Assembly: GCF_027579695.1 (NCBI RefSeq)
Contig: NC_083590.1
Span: forward strand, 18,770,799 to 18,834,798
Length of the DNA stretch: 64,000 nt
Source of the DNA: Neoarius graeffei
Taxonomy: Eukaryota > Chordata > Actinopteri > Siluriformes > Ariidae
Direction of reading: 5' to 3'
In this document: positions 1 through 11,700 of the stretch, piece by piece
Layout: every line of letters begins with the position of its first letter
How positions within the stretch are numbered: the first letter of the stretch is position 1
Notes under the pieces: model-generated
Database searches by the model: none
Seen by the model: the letters and a program-made list of their open reading frames with translations, nothing else
What the model was told of the DNA's origin: nothing
Position numbers and translations under genes: made by a program

Positions 1-330
1 CAAATTTAGACACCGCATTGACTTTTCTATAGTCCACACAGAACTGGACCGACCCGTCAGCCTTGGGAACCAAGACCACTAGGCTGCTCCAGTCACTGTG
101 GGACTCCTCGACGATGCCCATTTCGAGCATGGCCTCGAGTTCTTCCCGAACCACTTTTTTCTTGTGTTTGGGCAGTCTGTAAGGGCGGCTGCGCACTACT
201 ACCCCTGGGGGCATCTCAATGTGGTGTTCTATGAGGTGGGTGCGGCCGGGCAGGGGCGAGAACACGTCAGAAAATTCTGTTTGCAACTGGGCTACCTCTG
301 TGAGCTGGGTCGGGGAGAGGTGGTCTCCAC
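1..330 (-). pseudogene. Start of reverse transcriptase of the LTR element (cut by window edge)
   Basis: The minus strand encodes a linker with DVFSPLPGRT, then RPYRLPKHKKK, MGIVEESHSDWSSLVVLVPK and CVDYRKVNAVSKF. This is the classic N-terminal finger region of Ty3/gypsy reverse transcriptase. The catalytic YxDD box would lie to the left of the window. The plus-strand frame at 98-448 is a shadow. Confidence 0.85.
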
Positions 331-439
331 AGGGGACCGGAGCGGTGGGCGATGTCAGTTTTCCCTTTTGAACCTCTGGCCCCAGCTCTGCCTTCTCTGG
401 AACCACCGACACCAATGCCACAGGGACCTCCTCGTTCCA

Positions 440-660
440 AAGTTTTAACAGATTGAGGTGGTAAATCTGTAACACCCCACCCCTGTCCGTTCGCATCATC
501 TCATAGTCGACGTCCCCGACTCGCCGTGTGACCTCAAAGGGTCCTTGCCACCTAGCGATTAATTTGGAGCTCAACGTGGGCAACAGCATGAGTACTTTAT
601 CTCCCGGTGCGAACTCCCTAAGGCGCATGCCCCTGTCGTACAGACAGACTTGACGTTCTT
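440..660 (-). pseudogene. Integrase C-terminal GPY/F-type module
   Basis: The minus-strand translation shows FAPGDKVLMLLP, then RWQGPFEV, then a hydrophobic tail ending HLNLLKLW. This is the GPY/F module that ends gypsy integrases. Reverse transcriptase follows directly, which fixes the integrase-first order. Confidence 0.75.
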
Positions 661-699
661 GGGCCTACCGCAAATTCTCCTGGGTCAAGTGTGTGGAGT

Positions 700-1440
700 T
701 TGCCGCGCAGGTTGATAACATACTGAATTTCATTTTTACTTGGTGAAGGTCCCTCCTCCCAATTTTCCCACAGCACATCTAGAATGCCACGCGGCTTACG
801 CCCATATAATAATTAGAACGGGGAGAACCCCGTGGAGGCTTGTGGGACCTCTCGCACTGCGAATAACAGGGGATCGAGCCATTTATCCCAGTTGCGTGTG
901 TCCTCGCTTACAAATTTTTTAATTATGGTTTTGAGGGTGCGGTTGAACCATTTGACTAAGCCATCCATTTGTGGGTGATAAACGCTGGTGCGGGTAGGCT
1001 TAATTCCCAGTAACCCATACAGTTCGCGCAGTGTGCGTGACATAAACGAAGTGCCTTGATCAGTCAGAATCTCTTTGGGGATTCCGACTCGGGAGATGAC
1101 GCGGAAGAGCGCTTCCGCAATACTGTGTGCTGAGATATTGCGAAGAGGTACTGCTTCCAGGTATCGCATTGCATAGTCCACCAGAACTAAAATAAAGCGA
1201 TACCCTCGTGTTGACCGATCTAATGGCCCGACGAGATCCGTCCCAATTCTTTCGAACGGGGTCTCAATTAATGGTAGAGGGCGCAAAGGTGCTTTTAGAA
1301 TGGCCATTGGATTTACTAACTGGCATTCGCGGCACACCGTTCACCACCTACGGACATCGCTACGAATCCCTGGCCAATAGAACCGGGCCATTATTCGGGC
1401 TAGTTACTTATCCTGTCCTAAGTGTCCGGCCATAGGATTA
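700..1440 (-). pseudogene. Integrase core of the LTR element
   Basis: Motifs in order on the minus strand: a zinc-binding segment ending CTVCRECQ-like (about 1320-1440), the core start FERIGTDLVGPLDRSTRGYR, then ILTDQGTSFMS and VYHPQMDGLVKWFNRTLK. The longest uninterrupted stretch is 813-1337. These are hallmark Ty3/gypsy integrase (DDE-family) motifs. It lies downstream of protease and upstream of the reverse-transcriptase segment. Confidence 0.85.
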
Positions 1441-1535
1441 AAGTGAGCCGCCGGGAATATAGATTCCCGGCGGCTCTTTGGGATTAAAAGCTGTGTGATC
1501 TGCTCCTTTGTCTGAGTGTCCTGCATCACTCGGTA

Positions 1536-2552
1536 TCATCTATCCTTAAAAATGGAGAAATAGGGGAAGGACGGGGTGGTGTTTGGCTGGAGAGTTTGAC
1601 CATCGATTACTCTCACTTGGTCAAACGCATGCTGCAGAGTCTCGTCTCGCGACTGTTCTAATGGGAAATCCGCGAGGGATTCCCCAAGAGAGGGAGGAGG
1701 AGCCTGCAGCTCCTCGCTCTGACGTGGTGATGATGTGGATGGCTCTGTGACAGCTGCTCCCGCCAATGCCACACCGGGACCTCCCCCTGCTGAACTACAG
1801 CAGAACCCACTCTTCACTAAATGTGTCATTAATTCCCCAAATCCCGGCCAATCAGTCCCCAAAATTATCGAGTGGGTGAGGTGAGGATTAACTGCCACCT
1901 GTACTCTAAATTTCTCCCCTCGAAATAGAATGTGGACCGACACTAAAGGGTAGTTGTGAACATCCCCATGCGCACACAACACCTTCACCAATTGTGCTCT
2001 CCCCAGTGCCTCGTCTTGCACCAGGCTTTGGTGGATTGAGGTCTGATTACAGCCAGAGTCCACCAAAGCCTGATATGTATCCCCTTGGATACTCACCAGT
2101 ATGCGATACGCTCCAGCCTGATCGAGGGCGGTTCCTGGCGCGACAGGGATCCGGACCACCGCGCCCACCTCCATCGCCGAGCACTGATGCTGGTGGTGCC
2201 CCAGCTCCCCGCAGAGCCAGCAAACCGGCCCAGGCTCTCTCTCTGCACCGGTGTTCCGGAGATCACTCACCTGAGGGGGGGGAAGACACAGACACGGAAA
2301 TAGGAAACGGTAGGACACCGTGGGTGCGGCGGGCCGGCTGGGGTGGAGCCGGCCCCCGCCTCCGCGGTGGGGGAATGGGGCGAGGATGAGGAACAGAAGG
2401 GGAGGGGAGAGAGAGAGAGGGGAGAAGGGGAGACACGCTGTCCTGCCGTCGGAACGGCCGCCATATGGTCCTCCGTCAGCTCGATGGCCTGATTCAGCGA
2501 CGCCGGGCGATGGCACTGGACCCACTTCGCGGTTCTTACGGAAGTCGAACAC
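1536..2552 (-). pseudogene. gag zinc knuckle and retropepsin region of the LTR element
   Basis: A CCHC-type zinc knuckle (CWLCGELGHHQHQC) lies at about 2181-2222. It is followed by an aspartic-protease active-site motif, ALVDSGCNQTSIHQSL, at about 2015-2065. Between them runs a hydrophobic strand pattern typical of retropepsins. Plus-strand open frames over this stretch are GC-rich shadows. Confidence 0.75.
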
Positions 2553-2919
2553 CGAATTGCTCCAGCGCCACCAGATAGATGATTCCCTCAGCGTCGCGGT
2601 TGTCAGCCCTCAGCCACCGCCGGCAGGCGTCCCGGAGTTGCTGGCTGAACGCGAATGGGCGGCCGACCTCCTCCAGACGCAGCGCGCGGAAGCGCTGCCG
2701 CTGCTGCTCCGGGGTGTGACCCACGCGCTGGAGGCCGGCCCTGTGGAAGTCCGCGTAGACCAGCCGGCTGTCAGCGGGGAGCTGTAGCGTGGCCAGCTGC
2801 GCCTCGCCTGTTAGCAGGGGGAGGACGCGCGCCACGCGCTGTTCCACTGGCCAACCCCACGCCTCGGCTGCCTGCTCGAAAAGAGCGAGGAAGGCTTCGG
2901 GGTCGTCTTGCGGACCCAT
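2536..2919 (-). pseudogene. gag capsid-like region of the LTR element
   Basis: The translation begins MGPQDDPEAFLALFEQ and continues with a helix-rich stretch containing LPLLTGEAQLA and an arginine-rich FRALRLEE segment. This matches the capsid part of gypsy-type gag proteins (the group related to SCAN and PNMA domains). It lies next to the primer-binding site, as gag should. Fossil; no function is inferred. Confidence 0.65.
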
Positions 2920-3160
2920 CTTCGTTAGGGTGAGGTGGGGTGGGTCCGCGGCGGTGGTGATCGGGGCCCCTGCCGACGCGAGCAGGTGCCGGAACGCCTG
3001 TCAATCTTCCTGTTGCACCAGCACCAGGGTTTCGAAGCGCTGTTCTTGTTCCTTCCGGAGGGCGATCAGTGCCTGGTGCTGGCTCTGTTGAGCTGTGCCG
3101 AGGGCATGGACCAGGTCTTGAAAGGGGGAGGACTCCATGTGGCCGTTCCCTTCTGCACTA

Positions 3161-3178
3161 TCCCGGGTTTCGGCACCA
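3161..3178 (-). other. Primer-binding site of the LTR element
   Basis: Just inside the LTR end, after one spacer base, the minus strand reads TGGTGCCGAAACCCGGGA. It starts TGG as expected for pairing with the CCA end of a tRNA. I could not assign the tRNA with confidence. Confidence 0.6.
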
Positions 3179-3283
3179 CTGTAGAATTATACCAGGTGGG
3201 TGGAGCACAGAAGCACGGCAGGCCAGAAATGAGTTCTCAATAACTCTTTTTATTTTAGCTTTTCAGCTTTTATATTCACTCAT

Positions 3284-3285
<2 letters not shown>

Positions 3286-3322
<37 letters not shown>
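3286..3322. repeat. TA/TG microsatellite
   Basis: A run of TA dinucleotides with a short TG start lies inside the LTR and borders the SINE at 3323. TA tracts also border the DNA transposon on both sides (about 3686-3701 and 4646-4658), so it was probably one tract split by both insertions. Confidence 0.9.
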
Positions 3323-3324
<2 letters not shown>

Positions 3325-3685
3325 TCTCATTATCTCTAACCGCTTTATCCTTCTACAGGGTCGCAGGCAAGCTGGAGCCTATCCCAGCTGACTACGGGCG
3401 AAAGGCGGGGTACACCCTGGACAAGTCACCAGGTCATCACAGGGCTGACACATAGACACAGACAACCATTCACACTCACACCTACGGTCAATTTAGAGTC
3501 ACCAGTTAACCTAACCTGCATGTCTTTGGACTGTGGGGGAAACCGGAGCACCCGGAGGAAACCCACGCGGACACGGGGAGAACATGCAAACTCCACACAG
3601 AAAGGCCCTCGCCGGCCTCGGGGCTCGAACCCAGGACCTTCTTGCTGTGAGGCGACAGCACTAACCACTACACCACCGTGCTGCC
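3323..3685 (-). mobile_element. tRNA-headed SINE, nearly full length
   Basis: First copy of the window's main SINE. The head (GGCAGCACGGTGGTGTAGTGG, with an A-box-like TGGTGTAGTGG and a B-box-like GGTTCGAGCCC) is at 3685 and the GAGATGA-type tail at 3323. The body resembles the tRNA-derived SINEs common in teleosts, such as the AFC type. It sits in a TA tract within the LTR, so it is younger than the LTR element. Confidence 0.85.
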
Positions 3686-3701
3686 GTGTATATATATATA
3701 T

Positions 3702-4645
3702 TAGTGCTGTCAAAAATGTCACGTTATTAACGCGCTAACTTGACTCAATTTTAACGGCGATAATTTTTTTTATAGCGAGATTAACGCTCTGTGACATGAT
3801 GTAGGTTTTTCATAAGCTTTTGAAACTGCCAGGAACTTGGAACAGAGACTTTGCTTAAAAAACCGATAGCAGCTAGCCACGCCCCGCACAGCCAGAGTCC
3901 TCTGCCCTCCTCCCCCAAAGAACCAGCGCGGGCAGGGCGCACTAGTAGAGATGGGATTTATGGCTCTTTGATGGGATCCGCATCTTTGTGATCCGTTCTT
4001 TGAAAAGAGCCGTTCAAAAGACTGGCTCATTTGGCTCTTTATAAATATTTATTCAGTTTTAAGAAGACAGCGTCTAAAGAAGCCAGATCCCTCTGAACTG
4101 TAAACTCAATGCTATCCCAGAAATCCTTCCTGTAATATGCAAATTTGGCCGCCTCTGATTGGACAGTGCGACGCATCAACAGGCAGAAAGTGTAAAAGTA
4201 CAAAATGTGTTAAGTGAGCTGAAACAGTAAAGATCAGAGTCAATGCAATATTTATCAACGAACAACTTAAAGTTAATATAATAGTGTACTGTATATTATA
4301 ATCAAGCATGTCAAGCCTACCGTCACTGTGTAACCCGTCTCTCTGATAGACTAACTCAAGCAGTAGATTACTTCACTCATGGTTCTCTTGTTAGTCTCGG
4401 GACGAAGAGCCCCGGTGCTCAGCTTAGGTTTCAGTTTGCAGTGGCTGTGTCAAGACCTGTTATGCTTTGCAATAAGAAAAACACTGGTACAAAACAAGCC
4501 CATTCACTTTTTTATGCTGGTAAGAGAATTACAATGGTTTTTCGTGTGACAAAAATGTGCGATTAAATTGCGATTAATCGCGAGTTAACTATGACAGTCG
4601 CGACATTAATCGTGATTAAATATTTTAATCGCTTGACAGCACTAA
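3702..4645. mobile_element. Non-autonomous DNA transposon, about 945 bp
   Basis: It begins TTAGTGCTGTCAA and ends TTGACAGCACTAA, a terminal inverted repeat of about 12 bp, inside TA-rich flanks. The ends hold repeated CGATTAAT-like blocks (near 3725-3785 and 4560-4630). No transposase is seen; the short frames at 3770-4030 and 4112-4309 lack recognisable domains. Superfamily not assigned. Confidence 0.65.
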
Positions 4646-4842
4646 TATATATATACACACACACGTGTTCTGGTCGGGAGAGCTCCCTTCCTCTGCACTC
4701 CCTCTCCTCTTATAGGGCGCGGTCACTGGAGAAGACACACAAACAGGTTAATTCCCGTCAGGTGCAGTGATTCCGCCACTTACCTTCCCTGACTCTACCC
4801 TCCCTTCACAGACCGCCGCTTGACCACACCCCCGCTGCCACA

Positions 4843-5367
4843 GTTCTATTTAAAAAAATAAATAAAATTGGAAGTCTGCAATTCAAATTCAGTAGCTTTC
4901 GATCACTAAACAAAAATAATTGTGTCAGGGAAAATTCTTTTTATGACCTACACTTGAAAAATCTAAAACCAGTACATGCTGGGCAAAGATGTCGGACAAC
5001 TGTTGGAAGCTTATTACTTTATTTTGCTAACTAGTTAGCAAGACTAGGTGTGAAACTATACAGCATGCTCATGTGCAAGAAAGTAAACTAGTTAATATGG
5101 TAGCTAGTAAGCAGCTTATTTGCGAATTTCTTGCATGTTTTTAATAGACATAACATACCAATTAAAAAAAATAGATTGTCCATCAGTTAAAAAAAAAATC
5201 CATCAGCTTTAATGAGACCTGAAAAATATATAAATAACTGACATTTGCTCCAAAAACAGAAGCATTTGCAACCAGATGTCAGATATAAAGCCATGCTGCG
5301 TTGACGCCACCACTACAGGTCACTGTTAAACAGGGACAATATGGTCCTGTAAAGAATAATGCTAATA
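4843..5367. other. Intergenic stretch with no recognised feature
   Basis: AT-rich unique-looking DNA between the LTR and the end of mtx1. I see no coding frame with a recognisable domain and no clear repeat boundary. Confidence 0.5.
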
Positions 5368-5373
5368 TTTATT
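5368..5373 (-). terminator. mtx1: Likely mtx1 polyadenylation signal
   Basis: AATAAA on the minus strand, about 155 bases after the mtx1 stop codon. It is the first canonical signal downstream. Confidence 0.5.
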
Positions 5374-5528
5374 GTACTAAAAAGATTTACAATCAGTTTT
5401 ACAAACAAACAAAAACCCACCAACATAAGCAGCAGTGGTGTGTCTTGTTTAATAACCAAGCTCAAATGCTTTAATAGTGGCACTCATGGAGATTCATTTA
5501 GAATATACAGTTTTCATTTAGATTTTAA

Positions 5529-5758
5529 TCACTCTTCTTCTTCATCATCATCATCATCATCCTTGACTGCATGGTCATGGCGAGGTGCTTCGAGCTGTGA
5601 TCCTGAGCGCTGGATGGTGACGATGCCACTGAGGACGGCGTAACCCAACATGGCCGCCACGGCAAACAACACAGACAGGATCTGATTACGGCGTTTGTGC
5701 GGCTCGTTATCAAAGTCGCCGCCGTCGGAGTGAACGGTGGCTTTTCTGCTCTGAGGTT
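5529..5758 (-). CDS. mtx1: mtx1 exon 8 (residues 248-323, membrane anchor and stop)
   Basis: Acceptor TTCTAG. A basic KRRN motif precedes a transmembrane helix of about 24 residues ([19 protein letters not shown] and onward), which ends IQR. The tail ends in six Asp and four Glu encoded by a GAT/GAA repeat. A C-terminal anchor with a cytosolic tail is typical of metaxin-1. Confidence 0.93.
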
Positions 5759-8700
5759 CTAGAAGGGGAAGGAAAGAAAAAAAAAGGTGGAAAAAAAGAA
5801 TGCATGACAAATTGGATATATTTTACGATGATGATGACAACATAAGCTTTTAAGTTTCCTATAACAAAATGCCGATATCTTTATCTTATACCTTTTATAA
5901 AAGGTAAGAATACACTGTGTGGTGCACTTACAGGAAAACAATCAACATCAGGCTGGTCAGATGAAACAGAACTACCCTTAAAACACCAAAAGTTGATTAA
6001 CTTCCTATGACAGCCTGTCCCGAAGTGCTTCATTTCCCTTATACCACAGCGTTTTGCCAATACTTGCAATTTGCATCTGTTAAATAAATAACGTTTATTG
6101 ATTTATTGTAACGTTTAATGTCATACATTATAACATTCCATCATTTTATTATACATACAGGACACTTTTTCGATGGAATAAAATCACATGTTCTATTCCC
6201 TTCTAGCGGGTTTCATTCATTTGGTTTGAGAGCATGCAATATTGTTAGCATATCGCTTATATCCTATGTGTATTACGTCACTCTAGCCAGTGGAGAATGA
6301 GTGTTGAATATGGTTTATGATATTGCACAGATGTCAAGACATGACGTCACACGTTGGAGATGTAAAACTCCTGCGCTAATGAGCGACTGGGACTATTTTT
6401 AAACAAACATGGCCGCCAGGTTTGCTTCATTAAATACGGAAGATTTTGAAAGAATGACACGTTGAACACCCGAAAGGAATGTGTATGTATAATAATAATA
6501 GCTTTTTTCATGGTCTATCAGATATATTCCATTCAGCTACTTGTCTTCGACTCGTTCTGTATCATGCTAGCTGAATGGAATATATCTGATACACCACTCA
6601 ACTCCAGCAAATATTATTTAAATATATCTTGCATTCATATGCTATTATTTTATACTTGCATCTGTACCATTCTAGCAACCATTCCCTAACCAACCTTTTT
6701 TTTTGTCTCTTTCTTGAAGTTAATAAGACAAAAAAAATTCAGCTCATCATGTTACGGAGAAACTGCAAAGGCAAATTCCTTTTCCTCCCCCCTTTACCTC
6801 GTAGTCCTTAAGATTTCCGAAAACGTCAAGTTACAGCTTTACCTCCGAATGCTACTGGAGAGTCCTCCGACAAATAGTAAACAAACATCTCCTTAAAAGA
6901 AAACCTCACCATAACAACAACTACACCTATTTTTCTCATTTATTTGAATTGTCTACTGTTCATTTCTCTTCGTAAGATGTTCCTACAGAAACGATAATGC
7001 ATTAGAACGAGTGCGTTAATATAAACCTGCGATTTGCCTCACGGACAGAACTACTGTTCGATCCTTCCGACCAACCAGATTGAAGAATTGAGCAGCGCTG
7101 TGGCGTGTAACATTTTTTTTGAAGAAGAGAAAGCAAACCTCGGCAGTCTGAGGGGAAATAAAGCAGCAGGATGTTGGTGCAGAACTGCTGCAGGTTCTCT
7201 AAGGAGTTCAGGTGCTGCTGGAGTTTTGCGTTGGGGAGTTTAATCTTGAGTAGAGGCGCGAGGTGACCAAACACATACGCATCCAGTGAGGAGGGGCTGC
7301 AGAGATGAACAGCAAACTCACGACATGCAGAACAGAACGGATCAAATACACAAACGTTACAACTTCAAATACGGAAAACATACGAGTCTCCGAAGAAGAA
7401 CTTGTGTGAGCCGAGTCTCTGTGAGAGGAGAGTCATGCACTCAAACGCATCCTGGTAAAGCTGAGGATGGGAAGAAGAAAAAAAAAAACCCACACACACA
7501 CGGTTAATTTCTATCATTATAAGACTGTAAAGAAACAATTACACTCAAGTTACACTGGCCTTCACTAATGCTACTGCTGCACTGGCTGGAAAGTGACCAG
7601 ACTGGCACGCTAACAGCACTGAGTCGCGGGTAAGCTAGCGTTGGCCTTCACTAATGCTACTGCTGCACTGGCTGGAAGGTAACTGGACTGCCGCGCTAAG
7701 AGCACCGAGTCGCAGGTAAGCTAGCATTGGCCTTAGCTAACATTATTGCTGCACCGGCTGGAAGGTAACTGGACTGCCATGCTAACAGCAACGAGTCGTG
7801 GGTAAGCTAGTGTTGGCCTTCAAGAATGCTGATATGAAGAGAGTGCGTATAATAATAATAATAATAGCTGGCTTTTTTTCGTGGTATATCAGATATATTC
7901 CATCCAGCTACTCGTCTTTGACTCGTTCAGTATCATGCTGGCTGAACGGAATATATCTGATATACCATGAAAAAAAGCCAGCCAATATTATTTAAATATC
8001 TTATTTGATACCAGCAAGATATTTAGTGTTGGGTTTCATTAGATGTATGTTCATTATTAGAAGAAATCAAATGGTTAAATAGTGAACAAAATCAGGTCAA
8101 GTTTGTGTCTTAAATTTGTTACACTCCTGTTGAATTTGCCTTTGTTGTATCGTGTTGCAAATATCATGGGGGTACAAACTTTTGCACCAACTGTAATTAT
8201 TCCCCAAAGCAACCTCTGCAAATTTAACGCATTAACCTAAATTTCTTATATCTATACACACGGTGTATATTTATTACATATTTTATAGTTTTTATATTAG
8301 GCGTCATTCTCTAGCGTTTACGATAATTATCCGTCACGTAAAAATAAACGAACATTACTGTTAGCTTAGCGTCACAAAGCAGACGTCTAGCTTTCATCAT
8401 TAAAACTATCCAAGACCTGCCTGGTGTCCCAGAAGGACATCTACCTGATACTGAAATCGACCAGACAGTTCCTGTAACATTTCAGCAAAAACATGCAAGG
8501 AATCTCATTTACAGTCCCTGAGAACAAATCTCAACAAACATCCATTTTAAAGAAGCGAGGCTCTGAATTTATTTTAGTCAAAGTGATTGTATCTTGTGTT
8601 ACAACACAAAGCTTTTTCCCCCCACTGGAAACTGGTTTACACACAGGAGAGAAGACAGCTCTTATGGATGGATGGATTCTGAAGCTTGTGGCCAGAAAAG

Positions 8701-11700
8701 TGTATAAAAATCAACCAGACCCCCTGCGTCCCATGGGTGAAGTGTCTGAGATTACGGTTCGCTTGGCAATAACGATATGGAAGTTTTACAGCATTATCGT
8801 AGCGGGAGTACTTGAACAAAAACGGTTTCAGCAATAGATATTTCTGCGTATTGACCTTCAACAGGATAAGCTGAGAAATATTGTTCAGGCAGACTGACCG
8901 ATAAAGATCAGGAGAGCAACAGTAACGGGACAAAAACTAAACCAGGCTACACAAAGTCAGAAAAAAAAATAAAATACATGTATAATAAAAATGTGTGGTA
9001 CATTAATGTGACTTCTTTAATGCTCCCCATGTCTCCGAGCATATATAGAGCTAGCTGCTAATCAGGAATGTTCTCCTCCTGTTCCTCTTCTCACCTCTTT
9101 CTCCAGCTGCTCCTCAGGTTCCAGTATGGCGTCTCCTCTGATCAGCCTCAGCCTCTCTATCTGCCTTGAATGCATGCGGTTGGGCAGCAGGAAGTTGAGT
9201 GGGAATGGGGTGTTTTCAGCGTACCAGCGCCGCGTCACGTCGACGTAATTTTTAGCGTCGACCCACTGTGTGTAAATCTAGAGAAAGAGAGAGGAAAAAC
9301 AGAGAAACAGCAATGAAACTAGCAGTTAAAAATGAAACGAGACCGTCAATGACGGTGTAGCTCACTCCGGCCCCGTCTAGTCCAGAAGGAACGATCTAAA
9401 GTGGGCCACCTTCCTTGTGCAACAAGTGTTGCAAGATATATATATATATATAAGCGATAGCCACCCTAGGAATACTGACCTATTTGCCAGAAAGAATCCA
9501 AATCGGCGAGGAATTGACCGAGAAGCAGCAATTTTTCTTTTGTTGAACTGCTCGTTAAGGCTTAATTAGTCCATAATTTCATTAATAATTGTAATTATGC
9601 AAATGTGGGTGGAAGTTATATACGCCCTAGGGTCCCCTACCTTCATGCCAGAAAGAATCAAAATCAGTGAAGAAGTGAGGGAGAAGAAGCGATTTGTGTG
9701 GAAACTGCTCGTTAGGGATTGATTCATATCTTCATTACTAATTGCAATTATGCAAATTTGTGTAGAAGCTACATATATGCACCTCAAGCAGACCTAGCTT
9801 CCTGCCAAAAAGAATAAAAATCAGTGAAGAATTGAGAGAGAAGACGCGTCATGAAATGCGGACGATGCCGGACAGACAACACGTGAGGGCATAAACTCAT
9901 CACCTGTCGGCTGAATGAGCTAATAATAACAACCGAATACATTTTAGATTAACTTTATTAAAATGTTTAATAATGACTTTATTTAATATACATTTGTTTG
10001 AGGTAACTAATGCACAGAACAGACCATGAACCCATTCTCAGTCAGCAAACCAAAGCCGGAGGTAAATAGCGAGCCATGCTGTGTGATTTTATCCACTTTT
10101 TTTTTTGACAATTGAAGCCAAATCATCTTATATTGAAAGTTTCATACGGAGCTAAAACAAGCAGCAGGTAATGTATGGGTAACGTTAGCTACTCGTAAGC
10201 TCCAAGTAGCTAGCGTAGTTAAGTAGACAGTATAACGACGTAATTTATATACACGAAGGATCGTTTTATTTTCCTTTTTCCTGCCTCTGCCCTGTTCAAA
10301 TAAATCGGTTCTGTTGGCATACAGAGCTTCTGAGCGGCACTTCCGGGTCGCATTTCTGGACTGCGTTTCCCAAAACGCGTAGCAGCTCGTGGACATGGCC
10401 GCCACAGACGATCACGCCCTAGTGATGCACAGCAGCTGCAAACCAGCCAACGTGATTATTAAAAGTACAAACATACCCTGTGTCCAAAATCACTCACTCA
10501 TTCACTACTCCCTACACCCTATCTAGGGGATTCTCTATAGAGGACTATACAGTGAGCTCATTGGTAAAATGTAAAAACTCTTTCGGACACTACTCCGTCA
10601 CACTGGTATTTACGTCATTACTGTCGCACAATTAAACCGTGCCAGATCAGTCGGCTGGTGGGTTTCAAAATAATAAATACACGCGTGCGTTTTTGTGATA
10701 AATCCATATTATACTGAGCGCATTTCCCACATTAAAGGAGAACTGAAGGCAAATTTATTATCATCAAAATTCTATTTCTCTCATTTTATTAAATATAGGA
10801 ATGCATTTTTGAAATATGCTCTGTAATATATCAGTCCATATGCCAAAGCAATGGCCGTAAACGAGATTCGTTGAGACCTGTGCGAGACATCGTAGGATGG
10901 AAGTAAAACATACAGCGGAAATCAAACCCTGTGTCCGAAATCGCTCACTCGTTCACTACTTCCTACTCCATATATAGGGAATCGCTATATAGAGGACTAT
11001 ATAGTGAGCTCATTGGTAAAATGAAAACCCTCTTTCGGACACTAGTCCGTCGCGCTGGTATTTACGTCATTACTGTCGCACAATTAAAGCGTGCCAGATC
11101 AGCCGGCTGCTGGGTTTCAAAATAATAAATTCATGCGTGTGTTTTTGTGATAAATCCATATTATACTGAGCGCATTTCCCACATTAATCAATACAAAGCA
11201 CCTGAAGCTTTCACTTCTTTAAATCAAGGCTCAACACTTTCTTTCTTCTTTGCCGCTGACTTTTATTAAATCTCATTTCAGACTTTTAATTTGATTTCTT
11301 TCAGCGCAACCGCAATGCATGATGGGATATACTGCTTTGGTTAGTAACCATCGTTGTACACCAATTTCCGTGAAGCATTGTGGGATACTCTGAGTGCACT
11401 ATATAGGGTGTAAATAATCAAATAATCCTCACTAAGGTTTTGGACAGCACTACAAAATGGCGTCCTCGCTATATAGTGAGTAGGGAGCAATTTCAGACAC
11501 AGGGATTGTCAGAAGACGCACGCGCCCTCTTTCGAATGCTGATGTAATCAAGCTGGAAGTTTTGTTTGTTTTGATAGCGATCAGGAAAGTTTGAAAAAAG
11601 TAGGCAGTAATCGTCATTTAAACTCGTTTTTGTGCAATACTTCATTTGGAAAACAGTTTTCAAAATGGCGGCACTGACACCTGGCTAACACTTCACGTTT

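Larger units (their letters stand above)
1..4842 (-). mobile_element. Ty3/gypsy-type LTR retrotransposon fossil, Gmr1-like, incomplete at window edge
   Basis: Read on the minus strand the parts run LTR (4842-3180), primer-binding site, gag, zinc knuckle, protease, integrase with GPY/F-type tail, then the start of reverse transcriptase, which runs off the window at base 1. Integrase before reverse transcriptase is the copia-like order known for the Gmr1 group of Ty3/gypsy-related elements in fish and other deuterostomes. The copy is broken at several places and its LTR has been invaded by other repeats, so it is a fossil. The second LTR is outside the window, so no LTR-LTR age can be given. 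The base just outside the LTR is at 4843. Confidence 0.85.
3180..4842 (-). repeat. LTR of the gypsy-type element, split by nested insertions
   Basis: On the minus strand the LTR starts TGTGGCAGCGG at 4842 and ends in TACA at 3180, next to the primer-binding site. Its own sequence is about 4660-4842 plus 3180-3285. The middle is a TA microsatellite, a SINE (3323-3685) and a DNA transposon (about 3702-4645). The 5' part contains a GC-rich stretch and a TATAAGAGG-like box near 4710. Confidence 0.75.

Noticed and set aside
1994-2933. Plus-strand GC-rich open frames
   Set aside because: Antisense shadows of the gag/protease region of the LTR element.
10142-10405. Minus-strand frame [15 protein letters not shown]
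   Set aside because: Overlaps the promoter-like island, shows no domain, and its continuation is low-complexity basic sequence. Kept only as part of the island finding.
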